Source: Corynebacterium meridianum
Lineage (GTDB): Bacteria; Actinomycetota; Actinomycetes; Mycobacteriales; Mycobacteriaceae
Assembly: GCF_016342265.1 (NCBI RefSeq)
Contig: NZ_JAEIOS010000015.1
Span: 62,001 to 126,000 of the forward strand
Direction: 5' to 3'
Length of the DNA stretch: 64,000 bases
Shown here: one piece after another, positions 42,865 through 52,105 of the stretch
How the letters are laid out: each line of letters begins with the position of its first letter
Position numbering within the stretch: the stretch's first letter is position 1
Translations under genes and position numbers: made by a program
Notes under the pieces: model-generated
The model's database searches: none
Told to the model about the DNA's origin: nothing
The model's input: only the letters and a program-made list of their open reading frames with translations

Positions 42865-44700
42865 ATGACCGAGTCAACAATCCCGCGCCTTGAGGGTGCA
42901 CTGCCCACGAAGAACGAGGAACTGATCCGATGGATCTCCGAGGCGGTGGAGCTGTTCCAGCCCGAGCGGGTCATCTTCGCCGACGGTTCCCAGGAAGAAT
43001 GGGATCGGCTCGGTGCTGAGCTCGTCGAGGCCGGCACCCTCATCAAGCTGAATGAGGAGAAGCGCCCGAACAGCTACCTGGCGCGCTCCAATCCCGCTGA
43101 CGTCGCCCGCGTCGAGTCCCGGACGTTCATCTGCTCCGAGGATGAGTCGGGCGCCGGCCCCACGAACAACTGGATGGATCCGGCCGAGATGAAGGTCGAG
43201 ATGACGGAGTGCTTCCGGGGGGCCATGAAGGGCCGCACGATGTACGTCGTCCCGTTCTGCATGGGCCCGATCAGCGACCCCGACCCGAAGCTCGGCGTCC
43301 AGCTGACGGACTCCGCCTATGTTGTGATGTCGATGCGCATCATGACCCGCATGGGCACCGAGGCCCTGGACAAGATCGGCGACGACGGCGAGTTCGTTCA
43401 CGCACTGCACTCCGTCGGCGCGCCGCTGGAGCCCGGCGAGGAAGACGTCGCCTGGCCCTGCAACGACACGAAGTACATCACGCAGTTCCCGGACACCCGT
43501 GAGATCTGGTCCTACGGCTCCGGCTACGGCGGAAACGCCATCCTGGCGAAGAAGTGCTACGCCCTGCGTATCGCCTCCGTCATGGCCCGCGACGAGGGTT
43601 GGATGGCCGAGCACATGCTCATCCTGAAGCTCACCTCCCCGGAGGGCAAGGCCTACTACATCTGCGCGGCGTTCCCCTCCGCCTGCGGCAAGACGAACCT
43701 GGCGATGCTCGAGCCCACCATCGACGGCTGGACCGCCGAGGTCGTCGGCGACGACATCGCGTGGCTGAAGTTCGGCGAGGACGGCCGCCTCTACGCCGTC
43801 AACCCGGAGAACGGCTTCTTCGGCGTCGCCCCCGGCACCAACTACGACTCCAACCCGAACGCCATGAAGACGATGGAACCGGGCAACTCCCTGTTCACCA
43901 ACGTCGCACTCACCGATGACGGCGACGTCTGGTGGGAGGGCCTGGAGAACAAGCCTGATCACGCCATCGACTGGAAGGGCAACGACTGGACCCCGGACTC
44001 CGATGAGCCGTCCAGCCACCCGAACTCCCGCTATTGCGTCCCGATCTCCCAGTGTCCGGTCGCGGCCGAGGAGTTCGACGACTGGCGTGGTGTCCCGGTC
44101 TCCGCGATTCTGTTCGGAGGCCGTCGTCCCGACACCGTTCCGCTGGTCACGCAGGCCTTCGACTGGGATCACGCGACCATGATCGGTACTCTGCTGTCCT
44201 CCGGTCAGACCGCGGCCTCCTCCGAAGCGAAGGTCGGTGCGCTGCGCCACGATCCCATGGCCATGCTCCCGTTCATCGGCTACAACGCCGGCGAGTACCT
44301 GCAGCACTGGATCGACATGGGTAACAAGGGCGGCGACAAGATGCCGCCGGTGTTCCTGGTCAACTGGTTCCGCCGCGGCGATGACGGCCGCTTCCTGTGG
44401 CCCGGGTTCGGCGAGAACAGCCGTGTGCTGAAGTGGATCGTCGACCGGATCGAGGGTCGTGTCGAGGCCGACGAGACCGTCGCGGGCCACACCGCCCGCG
44501 CCGAGGATCTCGATCTCGCCGGCCTGGACACCCCGCGCGCCGATGTCGAGGAAGCCCTGACCGCTCCCCCGGAGCAGTGGGCCCGGGACATGGAGGACAA
44601 CGCCGCCTGGCTGGAGAAGCTCGGCCCGGCCGTCCCCAAGGAGGTCTTCGAACAGTTCGAGGCGCTCAAGGAGCGCATCGCGAAGCACTCCGGTAAGTAG
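42865..44700 (+). CDS. pckG: GTP-dependent phosphoenolpyruvate carboxykinase
   Basis: 611 residues, full length. It interconverts oxaloacetate and phosphoenolpyruvate with GTP in gluconeogenesis. The nucleotide P-loop is [12 protein letters not shown] (Lys276), preceded by ICAA. The hyper-reactive Cys274 lies in the P-loop, and metal and substrate sites are in [22 protein letters not shown] and [32 protein letters not shown]. The ATG at 42865 has AGGAG at good spacing; an in-frame ATG at 42850 is less likely. Its position beside trmB is conserved in mycobacteria and corynebacteria. Confidence 0.97.
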   Translation: MTESTIPRLEGALPTKNEELIRWISEAVELFQPERVIFADGSQEEWDRLGAELVEAGTLIKLNEEKRPNSYLARSNPADVARVESRTFICSEDESGAGPTNNWMDPAEMKVEMTECFRGAMKGRTMYVVPFCMGPISDPDPKLGVQLTDSAYVVMSMRIMTRMGTEALDKIGDDGEFVHALHSVGAPLEPGEEDVAWPCNDTKYITQFPDTREIWSYGSGYGGNAILAKKCYALRIASVMARDEGWMAEHMLILKLTSPEGKAYYICAAFPSACGKTNLAMLEPTIDGWTAEVVGDDIAWLKFGEDGRLYAVNPENGFFGVAPGTNYDSNPNAMKTMEPGNSLFTNVALTDDGDVWWEGLENKPDHAIDWKGNDWTPDSDEPSSHPNSRYCVPISQCPVAAEEFDDWRGVPVSAILFGGRRPDTVPLVTQAFDWDHATMIGTLLSSGQTAASSEAKVGALRHDPMAMLPFIGYNAGEYLQHWIDMGNKGGDKMPPVFLVNWFRRGDDGRFLWPGFGENSRVLKWIVDRIEGRVEADETVAGHTARAEDLDLAGLDTPRADVEEALTAPPEQWARDMEDNAAWLEKLGPAVPKEVFEQFEALKERIAKHSGK

Positions 44701-44719
44701 TGCCACCGGAGGTCTCTCG

Positions 44720-44768
44720 CCCGGGGGCCGTCGACAGCGGATGCTGTCGACGGCCCCCGGGCTTTGTT
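44720..44768 (+). terminator. Strong intrinsic terminator of pckG
   Basis: A 19-bp perfect stem (44720-44738 with 44743-44761) around GGAT is followed by CTTTGTTGT. It lies 20 bases after the pckG stop. The following 44770-45129 spacer is AT-richer, with a possible -10 TAGAAT at 45001-45006 for the adhesin gene. Confidence 0.88.
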
Positions 44769-45129
44769 GTGTCGTGGGTGGGGAGCGGCCTCGTGGCCGA
44801 TTACCCTGATACCCATCAATTCTGAGGGTTTAGAAACGGTCGAGAACTGATTTCAGGTACACAGATATTTCAAATGGGTTTGATCGGTATTCCTGGTCAC
44901 GATTCCGAGCTATTTGATGATGTGGTGACGCCCTGCTTGTGGGTACCCCCGGTGTTTTTCGAGGTGAAATGATTTTGTTTTGCTGTAAGGAAACTCTTGA
45001 TAGAATTTCGCAGGGTTGCTGCCAGGATTCTGTGAGGTATCGGTCGCATTCCAGTCGAATTTCCTCCGGAGAACCGCCGGAAAGAAAAGCGAAGCACGTT
45101 CACCTGACCGAAAAGAGAAACCTGACAAC

Positions 45130-47257
45130 ATGAATACTCGACAAATGCGGGGACGGCCCCTGTCGATCGTGATCCTGGTGACGCTCGTGTCGGTGTTGGC
45201 ACTGGCTCTGACGTTCATCTCGGCCCCGACCACCAACGCTGAAACCGGCTCCGACCGGACCGCGGACTACGTCACCAGTGTCGATTTCACGCGGACCTCT
45301 GGAACCGCCGCCTCGGAGCCGTTGCGCTCGGATGAAGCACTCCCCTGAGTATCGAGTTCAGCGCCAAGGACTCGCAGGATGACCCCGACAAGGTCGTACA
45401 ACCGGGGGACCACCTGGTGTTCAACCTGCCGGGGTGGCTACACACGATCAGCAACGCGGTTGATCTCACCAACGCCACGGATGATGTGGTTCTCAAGTGT
45501 GAGAACGCCGCCGATGCACACGCCGTCACCTGTGTTTTCACGGATTTCGCCGAAACGAACTCGCAGGATGTCGGCGGTCGGTACACCATGCTCGTCTACG
45601 GGGTCGCGGACACCAAGATCATTCCGCGGTCCTTCAACATCGGTTCCGCCACGGTGAACGTCCCGAGCATTCTCGACGAAGATGTCATCGATAAAGGAGT
45701 TCTCCCCCGGTCGAGAATCCGAACCAGCCCGAGGTGATCCAGGAGAAAAAACTCGAAGACAGGCAACTTCGTCGGGGTGTCCAATTGGACCGAGAACCTC
45801 GGAATCATCCGTTGGAGCATCGTCGTCAACGGAACGGGTGGATCCCTGAAGATCGTCGACAAGATGGAAGGCACCCAGGTCCCGTTCGAGACCTCGAACA
45901 CCTACGACTTCGAGCGGAAGGGTGGCACCGACATCCGCGTCCGTACCCGGGCAGACGAAGACGCCTCCGGTGGTACATGGGAGTACGCCGCCCACGGTGG
46001 CAACGCGACCCCGTTGCCCGCCGATGACTGGACGATCGACTGGAACGACTCCACCGTCACCATCGGAATTCCGGAGACCGAGAAGGGCAAGGTCTACCAG
46101 ATCAACATCTACACCCAGTTCCCGATGGACACCTTCCCGAACGGCAGCCTCGTCAACAACACCGCCCGAATCGACGGTGTCGACTTCGACTCGGAGACCA
46201 CGGCGAAGGCGATGGTCGGCGGCTACGCCGACGGCAGGCCCGGGTACGGGAAGATCTCGCTGACCAAGAACGTCGTCAGCGGAGTCGGGGCAGTCCCCGT
46301 CGGTTTCACCGGGCCACTCGTCGGTGACACATACTCGGTGAACCTGCACTGGGTTGGTCTCGACGGAACTGAACACGATGAGGTGGTCACGCTCAATGAA
46401 GGGCAGGCGGAACTTGATTCCCTCCCGGAGTTTCTCAAGGGAACGAAAGCCACGGTGACGGAGAAGGCACCGGACGACACCGAGAACTACACCTGGGAAT
46501 CTCCCGTTTTCGAGAAAGCGGCCAGCGACTCCAGGGTCGCCATCTCGGACGACAAAACGGAGGCGGTCGTCACCATCGGTGACAACCGCGTCTCATCGCT
46601 GACCATCCGAAACACCTACAGGCCCAGGACTGCGTCGTTTAGTGTCACGAAGGATGTTGTGGGTCTGGATAGTGCCGAGTATGCGGGTAGGGAGTTTTCC
46701 TTCTCGTATACGTGTGGTGCTGATTCGGGTGTGTTGAAGGTTGGTGCGGGGCAGACGGTGCAGTCGCCGGAGTTTCCGGTGGGTACCGGGTGCACCGTGG
46801 TCGAGGACGGGGATTCGGCTGAGTTTGCGGGGCATGTTGTGGATGTGTCGCCGGAGTCGTCGACTGTGGTTGGCGCTGTAGATGGCAGTGATGATGTGAC
46901 GGTGACCAACACCTATACCGAGAACCGCCCATCGTCGGTGGCTCCGCTTCGATGTCCTCGGGAGGAGGCAACTGGATCCTTCCGCCGGTCGGTGCGGCGG
47001 CACTGGGATCGCTCATCGTGCTACCTGCGCTCTCCTCCGGCGGATCAGTCGCCGCCCAGGGATCCTCCAATGCGGGGACCGTGGAAGCACAGGCTCACAC
47101 CGGCACACCTGCCCCCGTGAACCACGTTGAACAGCCGAAGGAGGAACAACGGGGAGGCATGCTCGCCCAGACCGGGGCAGACGTTCTGCTTCTCGTCCTT
47201 ATCGGCTTCTTCCTGATGGGGCTCGGACTGCTGCTGGTGCAGCGCCGCCGTAGCTGA
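45130..47257 (+). pseudogene. Sortase-anchored adhesin (LAQTG, DUF5979 repeat) with four frame breaks
   Basis: A signal peptide (ATG 45130, hydrophobic LSIVILVTLVSVLALALTFI), adhesin-type Ig-like domains, a DUF5979-like repeat (46620-46920) and a cell-wall sorting signal LAQTG plus hydrophobic helix and RRRS tail lie in order but in three frames. The breaks are at C-runs near 45342 and 45706, an A-run near 45745 and a C-run near 46931. Adding one C at each C-run and removing one A from the A-run restores a single frame of 709 residues. LAQTG fits class E-type sortase substrates. Either a decayed gene, a phase-variable gene or sequencing error. It sits between pckG and a methyltransferase gene, which I recall as neighbours in C. 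glutamicum. Confidence 0.82.
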
Positions 47258-47289
47258 ATCCGGATGATCACCGGCAGGTGATCGCCATC

Positions 47290-47324
47290 GAGCCGGCCCG
47301 GGAGGATACCTCCCCGGCCGGCTC
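47290..47324. terminator. Hairpin between adhesin and methyltransferase genes
   Basis: GAGCCGGCC (47290-47298) pairs with GGCCGGCTC (47316-47324), with an inner GGAGG/CCTCC stem. There is no T-run. It can serve both convergent genes. Confidence 0.55.
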
Positions 47325-47449
47325 CATCAGTTCGGTGATCCGGTACTCCGAGGTAGACACAGGGAGAACATCCCGGACACCACCCGAAGGATGGGCCTAC
47401 CCCGGCGGATCACGCCCCGAACCGATGCACCGGGACAGAGCCGGGGCGG

Positions 47450-48229
47450 TCACCGCGTTTTCCGCAGCACGATCACCAGATTGCTCACCGCGAACTCCCG
47501 CAGCACCGGTACCCGGACCATCCACCACGCCCACCTCGGGTGATACCGCGGAAACACGCCGCACATCTCGGCCCCGGTGGACTGCGCCCACCGCAGACCG
47601 GCGGCACACGAGACGTCGAAAAGCGACCGGCCGAACACGTTCTTCGGCGGATGGCCGTGTCGCCTGGTGTACCGGTCGCGCGCGAATCCACCACCGATGT
47701 AGTGCGGGACCAGACCCGTCTCGTGGCCACCGAAAGGACCGAGCCACACCGTGTAGCTCAGTACCGAGAGTCCGCCGGTGCGGGTGACCCGCAGCATCTC
47801 GTCGCCCATCGCCCACGGATCCGGAATGTGCTCGGCGACGTTGGACGAGTAGGTCAGGTCGAAGACCCCGTCCCGGAACGGCAGCGCCGTACCCGAACCA
47901 CGGACGGCCGCATCGACCTCGATCCCGGCCGCCGCCATCTCCCCGACGTCCGGTTCTACCGTGACGTAGGCACAGTCCCGTGCGGCGAAAGCCCGGGAGA
48001 AGTAACCGGGGCCGCCCCCGACGTCGAGTATGCGACGCCCGGAGAGACCCGTACCCGTACAGTCGGCGTGGAGCGCCTCCAGAAGTCGGGCGGTGTCCTC
48101 CGCCAGGTGCCCGTAGAACACTTCCGGTCGGGTCTGCTCGAAGCGGAAGTCCCGGAGGAGACGGACCGACCGGCGGAGAGTCGCCAGGTGGCGGGTCCTG
48201 GCGAGTCGTGACGAGGAGGAGAACAGCAC
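47450..48229 (-). CDS. SAM-dependent methyltransferase (Rv0224c-like)
   Basis: 259 residues. The SAM-binding motif is RRILDVGGGPGYFSRAFA, followed by YVTVEPD, GTALPFRDGVFDLTYSSNVAEHIPDPWAM and the rest of a class I methyltransferase_11 domain. The substrate is unknown; the conserved place beside envelope glycosyltransferases suggests a cell-wall glycan or lipid (inference). The frame continues upstream through the divergent gene's start, so I set the start at the GTG 48229. A TACACT -10 lies 6 bases before it, which suggests a leaderless mRNA. Confidence 0.85.
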   Translation of the reverse strand: MLFSSSSRLARTRHLATLRRSVRLLRDFRFEQTRPEVFYGHLAEDTARLLEALHADCTGTGLSGRRILDVGGGPGYFSRAFAARDCAYVTVEPDVGEMAAAGIEVDAAVRGSGTALPFRDGVFDLTYSSNVAEHIPDPWAMGDEMLRVTRTGGLSVLSYTVWLGPFGGHETGLVPHYIGGGFARDRYTRRHGHPPKNVFGRSLFDVSCAAGLRWAQSTGAEMCGVFPRYHPRWAWWMVRVPVLREFAVSNLVIVLRKTR

Positions 48230-48271
48230 GGTGACAGTGTATCGGTGGCTGCCGGTTAGACTGGCGTGGTC
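48230..48271. promoter_or_regulatory. Face-to-face promoters of the methyltransferase and glycosyltransferase genes
   Basis: On the minus strand TACACT lies 6 bases before the GTG at 48229. On the plus strand TAGACT (48257-48262) lies 9 bases before the ATG at 48272. Only 42 bases separate the two start codons, so both transcripts would be leaderless or nearly so. Confidence 0.6.
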
Positions 48272-49387
48272 ATGAAGATCCTGTTCCTGTGCTGGCGCGA
48301 CACCACCCATCCCCAGGGCGGCGGCAGTGAGCGCTACCTGGAGCGCGTCGGGGAGTACCTCGTCCGGCACGGACACGAGGTCGTCTACCGGACCGCAGCG
48401 CACGACGCCGCGCCCCGCAAGCAGGTCAGGAACGGGATACGCTTCACCCGCGCCGGCGGAAAGCTCACCGTCTATCCCCGTGCCTGGTCTGCGCTACTCG
48501 CCGGACGGATCGGGCTGGGGCCGCTGCGGGGTGCCGACGTCATCGTGGACACCCAGAACGGCATCCCGTTCTTCGCCCACATCTTCGGTGGCAGACCGAC
48601 GGTACTGCTCACCCACCACTGTCACCGGGAGCAGTGGCCCGTGGCGGGACCGGTACTCAGCAGGGTCGGCTGGTTCCTCGAACGTCGCGTGGCACCTCGG
48701 GTGCACCGGTCGAGTCCCTATGTCACGGTGTCCGAGCCGTCAGCGGGTGAACTCGTGGAACTCGGGGTCGATGCCGAGGCGATCCGCATCATCCGGAACG
48801 GAGTCGATCCCGCGCCGACGGACTTCGCCCGATATCCGGAAACCGGTACGACACATCTGGTGACACTGTCGCGTCTCGTACCGCACAAGCAGATCGAACA
48901 CGCGATGGACGTGATCGCCGCGCTCGCGCCGACGCGCGACGTGGTCCTCGATGTCATCGGTTCCGGGTGGTGGGAGCAGGAGCTCCGGGACCACGCACTG
49001 GCGCTCGGTGTCGAGGACCGGGTCGTCCTGCACGGCCAGGTCAGCGAGGAACACAAGCACGCTCTTCTCGCCCGCGCCATCCTGCACCTGATGCCGTCCC
49101 GCAAAGAAGGCTGGGGACTCGCGGTGATCGAGGCGGCGCAGCACGGTGTCCCCACCCTCGGGTACCGCAGCTCTGCGGGCCTCAACGATTCCGTGATCGA
49201 CGGCGTCACCGGAATCCTCGTCGACGATGAGGAGGCTCTCATCCGTGCGACCGCGGTGCTTCTCGATGACCCGTCCCGGCGCGCCAGGCTCGGTGCCGCC
49301 GCTGAGAAGCGCGCCACCGAGTTCTCCTGGGAACTCACCGGCGGACAGTTCGCCGAGCTGCTGGAGCGCGTCGCAGCGTCGCGGTGA
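48272..49387 (+). CDS. GT4-family glycosyltransferase (Rv0225-like)
   Basis: 371 residues with a GT-B fold. The N-terminal domain begins MKILFLCWRDTTHPQGGGSERYLE. The C-terminal domain has LVTLSRLVPHKQIEHAMDVI and the EX7E-type motif PSRKEGWGLAVIEAAQHGVP that binds the nucleotide sugar. The acceptor is unknown; the neighbouring order (methyltransferase, GT4, two membrane proteins, acyltransferase) matches the recalled mycobacterial Rv0224c-Rv0228 set, thought to act in envelope glycolipid synthesis. ATG at 48272. Its last 53 bases overlap the end of the convergent membrane-protein gene. Confidence 0.9.
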   Translation: MKILFLCWRDTTHPQGGGSERYLERVGEYLVRHGHEVVYRTAAHDAAPRKQVRNGIRFTRAGGKLTVYPRAWSALLAGRIGLGPLRGADVIVDTQNGIPFFAHIFGGRPTVLLTHHCHREQWPVAGPVLSRVGWFLERRVAPRVHRSSPYVTVSEPSAGELVELGVDAEAIRIIRNGVDPAPTDFARYPETGTTHLVTLSRLVPHKQIEHAMDVIAALAPTRDVVLDVIGSGWWEQELRDHALALGVEDRVVLHGQVSEEHKHALLARAILHLMPSRKEGWGLAVIEAAQHGVPTLGYRSSAGLNDSVIDGVTGILVDDEEALIRATAVLLDDPSRRARLGAAAEKRATEFSWELTGGQFAELLERVAASR

Positions 49388-50831
49388 GCACCGGTACGGC
49401 GAGCCACACTCCCGTCAACCCGAGCCCCAGCCACCAGCGCCAGCCCCGGCGCGGACCCCCGCCGAGATCGTGGACCGCTCCGTCGTCTACGACGACCCCG
49501 ATCCCGGCCGTGTGGACGGCGTCGATGTCGCCGGCCCGCCACGACTCCACTCCCCGGACCCACCTCGGATTCGGATTGTCCGTGAGTTCGCCGTCTACGC
49601 GCAGTACGCCGGGTTCCACCAGGGGGACGGCTTTCGCCCGCGGGTCGACGACGGTTCTCCCGCGGTATGTGATGATCGTCCCCGCGTCGGTGATCAGCAC
49701 GTCACGGCCATCCGCGGCCTCCGCGAGCCGGGCCCACGCAGGATCCGCCGGCACCGGTCCCAGGACTCCCACCGCGCGGGGGGCATCGGGAACCTGGAGT
49801 ACAGCGAGGAGGACTACCGCCCCCGCGATGAGCGCCCGGCGCTCCGCGACGAGGGCGGCCAGCGCGGCGAACGCGGGAACGGCCAGAGCGACGTATTTCT
49901 GGGCGTCCCGCAGCAGCCCGACGCCGGGCACGTGGGTGAGCGACCAGGTGGCCGCGCCGGGCAGGAGCCACCACCCCAGCGCGATCCCGAAGCCGATGCC
50001 CGCGACTACGAGCAGTGGTCGTGGGCACCTGCGTATCCCGGTGGCCAGCAGTACCGCGAGCAGAACCCCGAACACCGCAAACCCCGCTGACCGGGATGCC
50101 GGAACCGCCGCCCCGTTCCAGATTCCCCCCAGCCCGAGCAGTGCGCCGGCCGTCCCCACGAGATGCTCCGCCCGGGGAGCGAACGCGGTGGCGCCCCCGG
50201 CGCCCGTGCCTGCCCCGCCGAGCAGCGCCGGGACCAGCCACGGGAGAACAACCAGGAGCCCGATCCCGGCGGCGGCCTTCACCTGCCGCTGTCGGTGCCA
50301 TGAGCACACGACTGCCACCACGATCCCCAGCACGGCCCCCGTGGGCGTCAGCGATGCCGCCCAGAGTCCCACGGTCAGCGCCGTCAGATTCCCGGTGAGT
50401 CCGGACCAGGCGATTCCGGACAGCAGCCATGCGGCGATCACCAGGGACCAGTGTCCCTGCACCAGGCGTTCCACCACGAAGGGGTTGACTATGGTCACGG
50501 TCACCGCGGCGAGCTGCGGGCCGAGCCTGTCGTCGCCGGTGACGTGCCGCGCAAGCGCCGCGGCCCCCGCGGCACCGGTCAGGCCGGCGAGGAGAAGAAG
50601 TACCCGGGCTAGCACTGTGGCGTCGAAGATCAGGCCCGCCAGGGCTAGTATCCCGTCCTGTGGGGTTCCCCGCGCCGGTAGGTCGCCGAAGCCCAGGGCC
50701 GACAGGCTCAGCGCCGGGTGGGGGAGCACCACCATGTCCCGCTGGATCAGGGCACCCGCTCCGGCGAGCGGCCACAGCAGGACACCGACGCAGAGGACCG
50801 ACCAGGCGGTCAGGACGATACGGCGGGTCAC
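49335..50831 (-). CDS. Polytopic membrane protein (Rv0226c-like)
   Basis: 498 residues with about twelve hydrophobic helices in the first 370 residues, then a soluble stretch and a last helix (WWLGLGLTGVWLAVPVLTATL) with Arg-rich tail. The pattern, with loops such as NPFVVERLVQGHWSLVIAAW and GLLRDAQKYVALAVPAFAAL, suggests a GT-C-like or polyprenyl-dependent envelope enzyme, but no catalytic motif is certain. GTG start. Ends inside the 3' end of the GT4 gene. Follows the DUF3068 gene by 10 bases, so the two are an operon. Confidence 0.82.
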   Translation of the reverse strand: MTRRIVLTAWSVLCVGVLLWPLAGAGALIQRDMVVLPHPALSLSALGFGDLPARGTPQDGILALAGLIFDATVLARVLLLLAGLTGAAGAAALARHVTGDDRLGPQLAAVTVTIVNPFVVERLVQGHWSLVIAAWLLSGIAWSGLTGNLTALTVGLWAASLTPTGAVLGIVVAVVCSWHRQRQVKAAAGIGLLVVLPWLVPALLGGAGTGAGGATAFAPRAEHLVGTAGALLGLGGIWNGAAVPASRSAGFAVFGVLLAVLLATGIRRCPRPLLVVAGIGFGIALGWWLLPGAATWSLTHVPGVGLLRDAQKYVALAVPAFAALAALVAERRALIAGAVVLLAVLQVPDAPRAVGVLGPVPADPAWARLAEAADGRDVLITDAGTIITYRGRTVVDPRAKAVPLVEPGVLRVDGELTDNPNPRWVRGVESWRAGDIDAVHTAGIGVVVDDGAVHDLGGGPRRGWRWWLGLGLTGVWLAVPVLTATLRRAPAARRTVRR

Positions 50832-50841
50832 GCCCCAGAGT

Positions 50842-52032
50842 CTACGGCCGGGACTGCGGGCGTCGACGCAGCAGCCAGACGCCGAGGAGGATCAGCAGCG
50901 CCCCGGCGATGCCGACACCCCAGCCGACCGAACCCAGGAGATTCAGCTTCGACCGGCCGTCGAGGGCTTTCGCCCACTGGCGTTCCTGCGTCGCCTCGTT
51001 CCACTCCGCCGTCATGGCGAGTGCCGTGCGATTCGGGTTCACGGCTGCGTCCGGGTCATCGAAACGGGCCTGCGCCATGGCCTGTGCCTCTGCATCATCG
51101 CGCGCGAAGAAGTAGTTGAGGTACTCCCGCCCGTGCACGATCACGCCCGTCGACGGCTCGACCCACACCGTGCGGTCGTTGGCGTAGTAGCGGGTCATCG
51201 TCACCCGCTCGTCCGGGGAGAGGCCCCGCTCCTCCAGCTCGGAGGCGGTGTACCAGTCGCGGGCGGGCGTGGTCATACGCAGCGCGTTCAGCGACGCCTT
51301 CTCGTGTTCGCTGACCTCACCGTCCAGATTGAACACCCCACTGATGGCGGTGAACATGTTCACGGGGCCGACCTGCTGGTTGTAGCGCATCACCTCGACG
51401 TCCTCGTGGCCGGGGCGGACCTCCTCGTCGACGAAGTCGATGGGTTGGACCTCCTGTGCCGTCGTGTCGAAGTAGGGGTACGAGCGGGCGTCCGAGTCGA
51501 AGGGGAACTGGTACTGCACGCCCTCTCGGGTGAATCCGTTGCGCATGTCGTCCAGACCGAGCCGCGGAGATGTCGCGTGGAAACTCGACACCGGTTCCTC
51601 CACCGGGAGCGCGGTGCGCCGGTTCAGGGTGATCGTGTCCACCGTCGCGGAGATGATGTTGTCCGGCTCCGGTCGGTCGGTCCGCATGAGGACGTTGCCC
51701 GCCCGCAGTGTCACCACATCGGCGTCGGCCGGTTCGACGACGCTGATACTGCGGTTGCCGTAGACGGGAGTCGCGTGGCCGATGAAGCAGGACACCGGGG
51801 CTCCGTCACCTTCGCACACCGGGTCGTCCGCATGCTCGGGGAGTACCTCCCGGGAGCCGAAGGCGCGGGAATCCAGGAGGGTGGCGTCCACCTCGCGGGT
51901 CACCGTCTTGCCGCCCGCATCCAGCGGAATCACCTTCAGGCGCGGCAGGAGGAAAGACGGTAGGAGAACGGCGACGGCGACGAGCGCCACGCCGAGTGTG
52001 AGGGCGATGAAACCGGAGACCCGCGAGGTCAT
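50842..52032 (-). CDS. DUF3068 envelope protein (Rv0227c-like)
   Basis: 396 residues. One N-terminal helix (SGFIALTLGVALVAVAVLLPSFLLP) and one C-terminal helix (LGSVGWGVGIAGALLILLGVWLL) flank a large extracytoplasmic domain with the DUF3068 pattern (QYQFPFDSDARSYPYFDTT, VWVEPSTGVIVHGRE). Its function is not known; some members have been described as PorA-like. The ATG at 52032 has GGAAGGGGG upstream; a longer frame runs into the divergent acyltransferase gene. Operon with the downstream polytopic protein. Confidence 0.9.
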   Translation of the reverse strand: MTSRVSGFIALTLGVALVAVAVLLPSFLLPRLKVIPLDAGGKTVTREVDATLLDSRAFGSREVLPEHADDPVCEGDGAPVSCFIGHATPVYGNRSISVVEPADADVVTLRAGNVLMRTDRPEPDNIISATVDTITLNRRTALPVEEPVSSFHATSPRLGLDDMRNGFTREGVQYQFPFDSDARSYPYFDTTAQEVQPIDFVDEEVRPGHEDVEVMRYNQQVGPVNMFTAISGVFNLDGEVSEHEKASLNALRMTTPARDWYTASELEERGLSPDERVTMTRYYANDRTVWVEPSTGVIVHGREYLNYFFARDDAEAQAMAQARFDDPDAAVNPNRTALAMTAEWNEATQERQWAKALDGRSKLNLLGSVGWGVGIAGALLILLGVWLLRRRPQSRP

Positions 52033-52105
52033 CGCGACCCCCTTCCAACTAGGATCTGTGCAAGAACATGTGCCCGGGTGACGCGGGCGGAAAGGCGGCC
52101 GCGCC

